A stretch of DNA of 9,007 nucleotides from an uncultured Clostridia bacterium (lineage in GTDB: Bacteria; Bacillota; Clostridia; Oscillospirales; Ruminococcaceae), in NCBI GenBank assembly GCA_947385505.1, contig CANDLP010000069.1, positions 1-9,007 on the forward strand. Direction: 5' to 3'. Of the stretch, positions 1 to 6,304 are shown in pieces. The notes under the pieces are model-generated. The model saw only the letters and a program-made list of their open reading frames with translations. It ran no database searches and was not told where the DNA came from. How positions within the stretch are numbered: position 1 is the stretch's first letter; the number at the start of each line of letters is the position of its first letter. The position numbers and the translations under genes are program-made.

Positions 1-32
1 CACTCTTTCCCTACACGACGCTCTTCCGATCT
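1..32 (+). other. Illumina TruSeq adapter remnant (not genomic)
   Basis: These 32 bases match the 3' end of the Illumina TruSeq universal adapter, ending in the familiar GCTCTTCCGATCT. Genomic sequence begins at about position 33, where the RNase J reading frame starts abruptly. This is residual library sequence left on an assembled contig. It should be trimmed, and it shows that position 1 is an assembly end and not a biological boundary. The match is from memory of the adapter sequence, which is well known. Confidence 0.97.
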
Positions 33-639
33 CGTGGTGTATGAGAAGATGTATGACGTACACGTTTCGGGTCACGCCTGTCAGGAAGAGCTGAAAATGA
101 TGATCTCTCTGACAAAGCCGAAATATTTTGTCCCAATTCACGGCGAATACAAGCACCTTAAAAAACACGCTATGCTGGCGAGAAAAATGGGTATTCCCGA
201 AGAAAATATTTTTCTTGCGGATATAGGGCAGGTTCTTGAAACGAACAGGGCTTCAATGAAAATATCGGGTACCGTACCGTCGGGAAGCATACTGGTGGAC
301 GGTCTGGGGGTTGGCGATGTAGGCTCCGTTGTGCTGAGAGACCGAAAGCATCTGGCGGAAGACGGACTTATAATAGTAGCCGCCACTGTGCGCAAAAACA
401 CCGGAAGCATAGAAACGGGTCCGGAAATAGTATCCAGAGGCTTCGTATATGTTAAGGAATCCGAAAAGCTTATGGAAGACGCCACGGCGGTTGCCAGAAA
501 AACACTTGAAGAACAATGTTCAAAGAACATAAGGGACTGGGGCGCTATGAAGCCCGCCCTCAGAGAAGCCTTAAGCGGCTTCATTTATCAGAGAACAAAA
601 AGAAGCCCTATGATTCTTCCTATTATAATGGAAATTTAG
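33..639 (+). CDS. rnj: Ribonuclease J, C-terminal part (5' truncated by contig end)
   Basis: This is the C-terminal ~201 residues of RNase J, a metallo-β-lactamase/β-CASP nuclease that degrades and matures RNA in Bacillota, with 5' exonuclease and endonuclease activity. Visible motifs are SGHA (His14 of the visible part) and PIHGEY (His36). Their 22-residue spacing is the same as between His368 and the zinc ligand His390 of B. subtilis RNase J1. The linker and C-terminal domain follow, including GSILVDGLGVGDVG and the typical end TKRSPMILPIIMEI. About 350 N-terminal residues, with the other metal ligands, are missing because the contig begins inside the gene. The GTG codons at 34 and 37 are internal valines and not starts. 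The gene stops 31 nt before gdpP and is probably co-transcribed with it. Whether it is RNase J1 or J2 cannot be settled from this part, but His36 is retained, as expected of an active enzyme. Confidence 0.95.
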
Positions 640-670
640 AATCCATAAGAGGAAAGGAATGATCATATAA

Positions 671-2644
671 ATGAAGAATTTTTTCCGTGACGGCGGACTG
701 GTAATATCAATCATATCATTGATAATATTGCTGCTGTTCATGTCGGCTATGACTTTTCTCCACTCGCCCGATTTGTTCTGGATTTTGGCGCCGTTTATTG
801 TGTTGGCGGCAGGCTTTGCCATAGGCAAATTAGTGCAGGTAACAAGGCGCAATTTCCAATATTCCGCTCTGATAAGCGAAGAAATCAAATCGGAAAACAA
901 AATGTCGCTGTACAGCCTTCCGATGAGCGTTGTTATCATTGACTCCCAACGAAAAATAATCTGGTTCAACAAAGGCTTTGCAAAGGATTTTTCACAGGAG
1001 GCCGTTTACGGAAGTTCCTTTGACCTCGTATCGGAGCTTCCGTTTAAGTGCTTTACGGCAGAGGGAGGCATTCAGATACAGCACGCCGACAGATATTACC
1101 GCGTCTATGCCAATCAACCGGCTGAAGAGCATGAAAGCGATATATTCCTTATATATCTCAGAGATATAACCGATTATGTGGATATGATACAGGAAAAAAA
1201 GCTTTCTCATCCTGTCGTAATGCTTATAAAAATTGACAGCTTCGAGGAATTGTTCAACAGCAGTCTCGAAAGCGAGACCGCCCATGTGACCGTACAGATA
1301 GACAGGCTTCTTGAAGATTTTATCGCGGAAACCACAGGCATTCTGAGAAAATCTTCACGGGACAGATTCTGGGCGGTTGTAGAGGAAAGGCATATAGCTA
1401 AGCTTATCGAGGGAAAGGTAAAGCTCTTGGATAAGGTAAGGGAAATACAGGTAAACGATCGAATGAGCGTTACGCTTTCCATAGGAATAGGACGAACCGC
1501 CTCTACTATTGCGGAAAGTGAAAGCTTTGCCAAACAAGCCCTTGAAATGGCGCAGGGCAGAGGCGGAGACCAGGCCGCTATCAAAACCGTTACGGGCTTT
1601 GAATTTTACGGCGGCGTGTCAAAGGGTATCGAACGCTCCACAAAGGTCAAAGCGAGAATCATTGCCAATCAGTTAATACAGCTTGTGGAAAGCTCCGACA
1701 GAGTTTACATAATGGGTCACAAGTTCAGCGACCTGGACAGCGTAGGCTCGTCGGTAGGCTTGGCGTGCGCCATCAGAAACCTGGGACATAAGGCGGACGT
1801 GGTGGTAAATACGCTTGCTTCTTTGAGCACTCAGCTTATAAACCGGTTAAACCAGCCCGAAAGTCCGGACGCTTTGTTTATATCTCCCGACGACGCAGTA
1901 GAAAGTATAACCGACGATTCCCTTCTGATCATTGTGGATACGCATAATCCGATTATGCTGGAAAGCAGTGAGCTTCATTCAAAGGCAAAGCAGGTTGTAA
2001 TTATAGATCATCACAGAAAAACAGTAAACTATATCGACAATTCCCTTATTTTTTATCATGAGCCGTACGCTTCCTCCGCTTCCGAAATGGTTACGGAAAT
2101 TCTGGGTTATTTCGGCGAAGCGGGAAAAATAACCGCGCTTCAGGCGGAAGCCTTATTGGCGGGTATTATGCTGGATACCAAAAACTTTACCATAAAAACC
2201 GGAGTGCGTACCTTTGAGGCGGCGGCGTTTTTAAGAAAATTAGGGGCAGACACGGTTAATGTAAAAGGACTTTTTGCCAACTCCATAGAAAATTACCGTC
2301 AGAAAGTCGCGCTTGTTTCCAACGCTGAGATATACAAGCGCTGCGCCATAGCAACCACCACCATGTTTAGCCCTGATATGCGGCTTATAGCGCCGCAGGC
2401 GGCTGACGAGCTTCTGAACATCGAAAATGTGGACGCGTCATTTGTATATTACCGCAACGCAGGCGATGAAGTCTATGTAAGCGCCCGTTCCTTAGGCGCG
2501 CTTAACGTTCAGCTGGTAATGGAGTACTTAGGCGGCGGAGGTCATCAGACAATGGCGGCGGCTCAGCTTAAAGGCATTTCTCTCGAAGACGCGGGAAAGA
2601 GGGTAAAAGACGCCATTGACAATTATTACGAAAGCGTAAGCTGA
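671..2644 (+). CDS. gdpP: GdpP-type cyclic-di-AMP phosphodiesterase (membrane-bound DHH/DHHA1 protein)
   Basis: This 657-residue protein has the length and domain order of GdpP (YybT), which hydrolyses the second messenger c-di-AMP to pApA. Two membrane segments lie at about residues 10-29 and 35-56, followed by a PAS-like region (about 75-170) and a degenerate GGDEF domain (about 180-310). In the last, the GGDEF signature is replaced by SSRDRFW near 228-234, so no diguanylate cyclase activity is expected. The DHH catalytic domain carries His350, Asp354 and Asp356 in HKFSDLDSVGS, Asp423 in VDTHN, DHH at 446-448 and Asp502 in MLDTKNF. The DHHA1 domain ends with GGGGHQ at 621-626. All the usual metal ligands appear present, so the enzyme should be active. 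AGGAAAGGA (650-658) is the likely ribosome binding site, rather far (12 nt) from the ATG. In the family, GdpP levels affect osmotic balance, cell-wall homeostasis and β-lactam tolerance. It precedes rplI and dnaB as in Bacillus. Confidence 0.95.
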   Translation: MKNFFRDGGLVISIISLIILLLFMSAMTFLHSPDLFWILAPFIVLAAGFAIGKLVQVTRRNFQYSALISEEIKSENKMSLYSLPMSVVIIDSQRKIIWFNKGFAKDFSQEAVYGSSFDLVSELPFKCFTAEGGIQIQHADRYYRVYANQPAEEHESDIFLIYLRDITDYVDMIQEKKLSHPVVMLIKIDSFEELFNSSLESETAHVTVQIDRLLEDFIAETTGILRKSSRDRFWAVVEERHIAKLIEGKVKLLDKVREIQVNDRMSVTLSIGIGRTASTIAESESFAKQALEMAQGRGGDQAAIKTVTGFEFYGGVSKGIERSTKVKARIIANQLIQLVESSDRVYIMGHKFSDLDSVGSSVGLACAIRNLGHKADVVVNTLASLSTQLINRLNQPESPDALFISPDDAVESITDDSLLIIVDTHNPIMLESSELHSKAKQVVIIDHHRKTVNYIDNSLIFYHEPYASSASEMVTEILGYFGEAGKITALQAEALLAGIMLDTKNFTIKTGVRTFEAAAFLRKLGADTVNVKGLFANSIENYRQKVALVSNAEIYKRCAIATTTMFSPDMRLIAPQAADELLNIENVDASFVYYRNAGDEVYVSARSLGALNVQLVMEYLGGGGHQTMAAAQLKGISLEDAGKRVKDAIDNYYESVS

Positions 2645-2660
2645 AATAAATCGTAAAAAA

Positions 2661-2689
2661 GATACAAGATTTTCATATAACTTTATAAC
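2661..2689 (+). promoter_or_regulatory. Weak candidate promoter before rplI
   Basis: The 104-nt AT-rich gap between gdpP and rplI holds TATAAC at 2684-2689, with GATACA 17 nt upstream (2661-2666). The -35 matches TTGACA at only three positions. An internal promoter here would let rplI and dnaB be expressed apart from gdpP, but AT-rich gaps produce such matches by chance. A short imperfect inverted repeat, TTGTGT (2697-2702) with ACACAA (2720-2725), lies between this site and the rplI ribosome binding site. Its role, if any, is unknown. Confidence 0.25.
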
Positions 2690-2748
2690 AAATCCATTGT
2701 GTCGGTTTATTTATACGGCACACAACAATATGAAAGGCGGAACGGAAA

Positions 2749-3201
2749 ATGAAAGTAATATTACTGGAAGATGTAAAAGGCACAGGAAAAAAAGGCGAGA
2801 TTAAGGAGGTAAAGGACGGCTACGCAAGAAACTGCCTTATTTCCAAAAAGCTTGCGGTTGAGGCTACCGCCGCAAACATGAATTTATTGGAAGGACAGAA
2901 AGCGTCGGCACAGCACAAGATAGACGTTGAAATCGCCAACGCCAAGGAAATTGCAGCCAAAATAGACGGAAAAACCATAAAAATTACGGCAAAGGGCGGA
3001 ACAAGCGGAAGACTGTTCGGCGCCGTTACCGCCAAGGATATTTCAGCCCAGATAAAAAAACAGCTTAACTGCGATATCGACAAAAGAAAGATAGCGCTTG
3101 ACAGCGAGATAAAAACATTCGGCGGATTCGGAGCAGAAGCAAGGCTTTACAGCGGCGTTTCAGCCAAATTTACCGTAATGGTGGAACAAATCGCGGAATA
3201 A
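2749..3201 (+). CDS. rplI: 50S ribosomal protein L9 (bL9)
   Basis: This 150-residue protein matches bL9 in length and sequence. bL9 binds 23S rRNA at the base of the L1 stalk and reaches out from the large subunit, where it helps limit frameshifting. The N-terminal rRNA-binding domain shows the family signature around residues 13-40 ([16 protein letters not shown], then LAVEAT). A long charged helix follows at about 41-75, then the C-terminal domain with [12 protein letters not shown] (about 88-99) and the closing GVSAKFTV strand. The start is set by the N-terminal MKVILLEDV, typical of the family, and by AAAGGCGG (2733-2740), 8 nt before the ATG. dnaB follows after 52 nt, an arrangement conserved across many Bacillota. 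Confidence 0.98.
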   Translation: MKVILLEDVKGTGKKGEIKEVKDGYARNCLISKKLAVEATAANMNLLEGQKASAQHKIDVEIANAKEIAAKIDGKTIKITAKGGTSGRLFGAVTAKDISAQIKKQLNCDIDKRKIALDSEIKTFGGFGAEARLYSGVSAKFTVMVEQIAE

Positions 3202-3203
3202 TA

Positions 3204-3230
3204 TTGCCGCTTTAAAAAGCTTTACGGCAA
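3204..3230 (+). repeat. Inverted repeat (hairpin) between rplI and dnaB
   Basis: TTGCCG (3204-3209) is a perfect inverted repeat of CGGCAA (3225-3230). Inside it, TAAA and TTTA can also pair around an AAGC loop, with CTT left bulged on the 5' side. The stem starts 2 nt after the rplI stop and ends 10 nt before the dnaB Shine-Dalgarno. It is followed by A residues and not T residues, so it is not an intrinsic terminator for the + strand. It could protect the rplI 3' end, mark a processing site or tune dnaB translation; none of these can be shown from the sequence. Confidence 0.4.
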
Positions 3231-3253
3231 AAAAATATTAAGGAAGTGTATTT

Positions 3254-4600
3254 ATGCCCGCTACTATTGATCTGTCGGAAATAAATCTGCCCTTTAATTT
3301 AGACGCGGAACAAGCGGTATTGGGCGCTGTTTTAGTCGAAGCTCCCTCTGTTTCGGAAATCACCGCCAATCTGCGTCCGGAGCATTTTAAGATACAGCTT
3401 CACAGCGATCTGTTCTCTGTTATATACCAAATGAGCATTTCGGGACAGCAGATAGACATTGTAACCTTAATGGAAAATTCCCTTCGACAGGGAGTTTTTG
3501 AAACCGACGAGGAAGCGAAAGCATACCTGCTGAAGCTGGCGGATTCCTCCATAACTCCGTCCACTATAGAAAGCTATATCAAAATAATCCGCGATAAGTA
3601 TATGGTGCGCCAGCTTATGACAGTGTCAAAAGAAATATTTGACCTTGCGGCGGCCGGAACGGAAGAGACCTCAGCGCTTTTGGATCTTGCGGAAAAAAAG
3701 ATATTCGATATAAGGGACGAAAAGGATCTTCACGGACTCACCCATATAAAGCCTTTGGTGACCCAACAGCTTGAAACCCTGTCCGAGCTTGCCGAAAATC
3801 CCGAAAGCGCACACGGTTCGGGGCTGATTACATCATATTCGAGTCTCGACAAAATAATTTACGGGCTTAATCCTTCGGATTTTATACTTATCGCCGCCCG
3901 TCCCGGTATGGGAAAAACCTCATTTGCCACAAATATAGCCGCAAATGTTGCCAAAAACTATAAAACCAAAAAAATATGTATTTTCTCGCTGGAAATGTCA
4001 AAGGAACAAATAGCCGCGCGCATACTCCAAAGCGAAGCAAGACTCTCCTCCGACGCTTTGCGCACGGGAATAATCCCCGACAGCAAGTGGACGGATATAG
4101 GCGAAGCGGTGGACGTTTTGTCCCAGGTTGAAATATACATTGACGATACCGCCAATATTTCATTGGGCGAAATGAAGGCAAAGCTCAGACGAATGAAAAA
4201 TCTCGGGCTTGTCATAATAGACTATTTGCAGCTTATGTCAACGGGCCGGCGGGACGGAAACAGAGTGGCGGAGGTTTCCGAGATTACAAGAAATCTAAAG
4301 ATAATGGCAAAGGAGCTGAATGTTCCTGTAATAAGCCTGTCCCAGCTTTCAAGAGGTCCCGAACAGCGTCCCGACAAACGCCCTATGCTTTCGGATCTCC
4401 GTGACTCCGGCTCTATCGAGCAGGACGCGGATATAGTAATATTTCTCTATCGAGACGGCTATTATAATAAAGAAGCGGAATACCCCAACGCCTGCGAATG
4501 TATAGTGGCAAAAAACAGACACGGTGAAACCGGAACCGTTCCCATGAACTGGGAGGGCGAGTATACGCGCTTTACGGGGGTAGACTATACTCATGCTTAA
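3254..4600 (+). CDS. dnaB: Replicative DNA helicase DnaB
   Basis: This 448-residue protein is the hexameric replicative helicase that unwinds DNA 5'-to-3' at the fork and interacts with primase (named DnaC in B. subtilis). The N-terminal primase-interaction domain spans about residues 14-120, with the usual opening NLPFNLDAEQAVLGA. After a linker, the RecA-like ATPase domain shows Walker A ARPGMGKT at 215-222 and SLEMS at 245-249 with the catalytic Glu247. It also shows Walker B LVIIDYLQLM at 319-328, the SQLSR motif with Gln364, and the arginine-finger region KNRHGETG at 420-427. Its length is normal, and there is no intein, which some DnaB proteins carry at these ATPase motifs. AGGAAG (3241-3246) lies 7 nt before the ATG. 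The last 8 nt overlap the start of tilS, which suggests translational coupling. Confidence 0.98.
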   Translation: MPATIDLSEINLPFNLDAEQAVLGAVLVEAPSVSEITANLRPEHFKIQLHSDLFSVIYQMSISGQQIDIVTLMENSLRQGVFETDEEAKAYLLKLADSSITPSTIESYIKIIRDKYMVRQLMTVSKEIFDLAAAGTEETSALLDLAEKKIFDIRDEKDLHGLTHIKPLVTQQLETLSELAENPESAHGSGLITSYSSLDKIIYGLNPSDFILIAARPGMGKTSFATNIAANVAKNYKTKKICIFSLEMSKEQIAARILQSEARLSSDALRTGIIPDSKWTDIGEAVDVLSQVEIYIDDTANISLGEMKAKLRRMKNLGLVIIDYLQLMSTGRRDGNRVAEVSEITRNLKIMAKELNVPVISLSQLSRGPEQRPDKRPMLSDLRDSGSIEQDADIVIFLYRDGYYNKEAEYPNACECIVAKNRHGETGTVPMNWEGEYTRFTGVDYTHA

Positions 4601-5603
4601 AAAAACAAACAAAAGCTGCAGTATCAACGATACGGTTATAAATAAGGTGATTTACGCCATAGAAAACCACAATATGATTAAAAGCGGAGACAAAATCATC
4701 GTGGCTTTAAGCGGCGGGGCCGACAGCGTAACGCTTCTTCATTGTCTTAACACGATTAAAGACGAACTTGACTTTGAATTGTCCGCCTGCCATGTGAATC
4801 ACAATTTAAGGGGTGCGGACAGCGACAGCGACCAAGCCTTTGCGGAAACACTGTGTAAAAAAATGAATATTCCTTTAAAAGTGTTCTCAATAGACGTAAC
4901 TAAGGCGATGGAAAAACATACAAGCGTCGAGGAAACGGCAAGAGAGTTAAGATACCAAGCTTTTGCGGCGGAATCGGCGCGTTTAGGGGCAAAAGCTGCC
5001 ACCGCTCACAATTCCTGTGACAATACCGAAACGGTTTTTTTGAATCTGCTGAGAGGTACGGGTCTAAAAGGCCTATGCGGAATCCCTCCGGTAAGAGATT
5101 ATCTGATAAGACCGCTTATTTTATGTACACGTGACGAAATCGAAGCATACTGCGATGAAAATACGCTTCAATATGTAACCGATAAGACCAATTTTTCAAC
5201 CGAATATACGCGAAATAAAATAAGGCTTGAACTTTTGCCGAAGCTTTTGGAAATAAACCCGTCGCTGTATGACGGAGTAAGCCGAATGACTTCCTCACTT
5301 TCGGAGGACAGCCTCTTTCTTGAGAATATGGCAAAAGAAGCGCTTTCCGACGCAGCGCTCGGAGATAAAACCTATAACGGCGAAAAGCTCGCTTCCCTTC
5401 CCCGTCCGATCCTTACAAGAACCGTATCGCTAATTCTGAAAGAAAAAGATATTGAACCGACCGCAGTAAAAATAAACGGTTTTGTGGAAATAATAAAAGC
5501 GGGAACGGGAAAAGTAAACGTGGAAAAAAACAAGTTTGCCACAGTTAAAAAAGGAAAAGCGGAAATACAGATCATTATACAAAAATATCGAAAAAAGAAC
5601 TGA
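4593..5603 (+). CDS. tilS: tRNA(Ile)-lysidine synthase TilS, short form
   Basis: TilS attaches lysine to C34 of the CAU-anticodon tRNA(Ile), using ATP, so that it reads AUA and is charged with isoleucine. The PP-loop motif SGGADS is at residues 40-45, followed by HVNHNLRG (67-74), an AHNSCDNTETV stretch (138-148), LLRGTGLKGL and the YTRNKIRLELLPKL motif (205-218). The protein has 336 residues, whereas Bacillus and E. coli TilS have about 430-470. It ends where the middle domain would hand over to the C-terminal domain (PF11734), which appears absent. The next 117 nt are AT-rich and hold a promoter, so there is no room for a frameshifted remainder. The ATG overlaps dnaB by 8 nt. A GGGGG stretch 12 nt upstream is a poor ribosome binding site. 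The N-terminus is some 15-20 residues longer than usual before the PP-loop, so GTG 4647 or ATG 4674 could be the real start. Confidence 0.93.
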   Translation: MLKKTNKSCSINDTVINKVIYAIENHNMIKSGDKIIVALSGGADSVTLLHCLNTIKDELDFELSACHVNHNLRGADSDSDQAFAETLCKKMNIPLKVFSIDVTKAMEKHTSVEETARELRYQAFAAESARLGAKAATAHNSCDNTETVFLNLLRGTGLKGLCGIPPVRDYLIRPLILCTRDEIEAYCDENTLQYVTDKTNFSTEYTRNKIRLELLPKLLEINPSLYDGVSRMTSSLSEDSLFLENMAKEALSDAALGDKTYNGEKLASLPRPILTRTVSLILKEKDIEPTAVKINGFVEIIKAGTGKVNVEKNKFATVKKGKAEIQIIIQKYRKKN

Positions 5604-5620
5604 AAATATACACATAAATT

Positions 5621-5647
5621 TCATAAAATCATTTGATTTTTTTATGA
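5621..5647. repeat. AT-rich inverted repeat overlapping the hpt promoter -35
   Basis: TCATAAAATCA (5621-5631) pairs with TGA-TTTTTTT-ATGA (5634-5647) if three T residues bulge out. It covers the -35 box of the promoter that follows and begins 17 nt after the tilS stop. It could be an operator or a weak end-of-transcript hairpin. Base composition makes a chance origin quite possible. Confidence 0.25.
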
Positions 5648-5661
5648 TACTATGTTATAAT
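5633..5661 (+). promoter_or_regulatory. Extended -10 σA-type promoter for hpt-ftsH
   Basis: TTGATT (5633-5638) and a consensus TATAAT (5656-5661) are separated by exactly 17 nt, and a TGn extended -10 element (TGT, 5653-5655) directly precedes the -10. This is the best promoter in the window. Transcription should start near 5668, giving a leader of about 53 nt before the hpt ATG. It lies in the AT-rich gap after tilS and would let hpt and ftsH be made independently of the upstream genes. Read-through from upstream is also possible, since no T-tract terminator is seen after tilS. Confidence 0.8.
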
Positions 5662-5684
5662 ATTTTTTAAGACTGAAAAGGAGC

Positions 5685-5706
5685 TTCCCTTGCCGCAGCA
5701 AAGGAA
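5685..5706 (+). promoter_or_regulatory. Leader hairpin covering the hpt-proximal Shine-Dalgarno
   Basis: TTCCCTTGC (5685-5693) pairs with GCAAAGGAA (5698-5706), eight pairs with one C-A mismatch, around a CGCA loop. The right arm contains AAAGGA (5700-5705), the Shine-Dalgarno nearest to the hpt ATG (15 nt away). A stronger Shine-Dalgarno, AAAAGGAG (5676-5683), sits just before the stem and stays unpaired. The stem could reduce hpt initiation, or bring the upstream site to an effective 15 nt from the ATG. Function is inferred only. Confidence 0.4.
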
Positions 5707-5761
5707 AACACGACACAAAAATGAACAGCAGCATAGAAAAAATACTTTTTTCCGAAGATGA
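5690..5761 (+). other. Possible leader mini-ORF (TTG start, 23 codons) overlapping the hpt start
   Basis: A TTG codon lies 6 nt after AAAAGGAG (5676-5683), the best Shine-Dalgarno in this region, and opens a 23-codon frame ending in TGA at 5759-5761. The frame is +1 or -1 relative to hpt and runs across the hpt ATG at 5721. The predicted peptide begins MPQQRKTRHK and is strongly basic. A ribosome finishing here ends 38 nt inside hpt, so it could block or couple hpt initiation. It resembles no peptide I know and may be an accident of base composition. Confidence 0.25.
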
Positions 5762-6278
5762 AATCAGGGAAAAGGTAAAACAAATCGGAAAAAAAATTTC
5801 CGAGGATTACAAGGATAAAGACCTTGTTTTGGTCGGAATACTTAAAGGCAGCGTTGTTTTTTTATCTGATCTGATGAGGACTATTGATATAAACTGCAAG
5901 ATAGCGTTTCTTACCGCCAAATCCTACGGAAACAGCACGATGTCATCAGGCAAAGTCGAACTGGAGGATACCCTTAAAACTTCACTTGGCGAAGAAATAA
6001 CGGGAAAAGACATTATTCTTGTTGAGGATATCTTAGATACTGCCGCTACGCTTTACGCAGTCAGGGAAAAAATAAAGGAGCTTAATCCCGCTTCAATTAA
6101 AATATGCGCGTTTATAGAGAGAAATATTAAAAGAAACGTTGATCTTACTCCCGATTACAAATGCTTTGATATACAGGACGGATTTATTGTGGGATACGGG
6201 CTGGATTACGCCCAGAATTACAGGAATCTTCCCTATGTAGGCATCTTAAAGCGCGAAATATATACAAAAATAAATTAG
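5721..6278 (+). CDS. hpt: Hypoxanthine (guanine) phosphoribosyltransferase
   Basis: This 185-residue protein is a purine-salvage phosphoribosyltransferase that makes IMP (and probably GMP) from hypoxanthine or guanine plus PRPP in the cytoplasm. Visible motifs are LKGS (41-44, pyrophosphate-binding loop), KSYGN (67-71, flexible loop), the PRPP-binding motif [10 protein letters not shown] (101-110) and the C-terminal GYGLDY…[10 protein letters not shown] (158-176). Two positions are unusual. The glycine normally following Asp-Thr/Ser in the PRPP motif is Ala108. Arg134 aligns with the lysine that contacts the purine O6 (Lys165 in human HPRT). The frame is intact and the length normal, so it is probably functional, perhaps with altered specificity. 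[15 protein letters not shown] at the N-terminus matches the family and supports ATG 5721, though its Shine-Dalgarno (5700-5705) is distant. It lies between tilS and ftsH, as in Bacillus. Confidence 0.95.
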   Translation: MNSSIEKILFSEDEIREKVKQIGKKISEDYKDKDLVLVGILKGSVVFLSDLMRTIDINCKIAFLTAKSYGNSTMSSGKVELEDTLKTSLGEEITGKDIILVEDILDTAATLYAVREKIKELNPASIKICAFIERNIKRNVDLTPDYKCFDIQDGFIVGYGLDYAQNYRNLPYVGILKREIYTKIN

Positions 6279-6304
6279 AAAAAGAGCAAGGAAAGGCGGA
6301 ATAT

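Noticed and set aside
138..584. 148-codon - strand frame opposite RNase J
   Set aside because: Antisense shadow of a conserved coding region with no recognisable motif.
34..639. GTG at 34 as a real start codon giving a complete 201-residue protein
   Set aside because: It lies 2 nt after adapter sequence and inside the RNase J catalytic region; the protein is a truncated RNase J, not a short separate gene.
3204..3240. Intrinsic terminator after rplI
   Set aside because: The hairpin is followed by an A-run on the + strand; there is no T-tract.
5604..5720. A frameshifted remainder of the TilS C-terminal domain
   Set aside because: The 117-nt gap is AT-rich with stops in several frames and contains a promoter; it is too short for the missing domain.
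5668..5720. Purine riboswitch in the hpt leader
   Set aside because: The leader is only about 53 nt and lacks the three-way junction with conserved loops; only a single short stem is visible.
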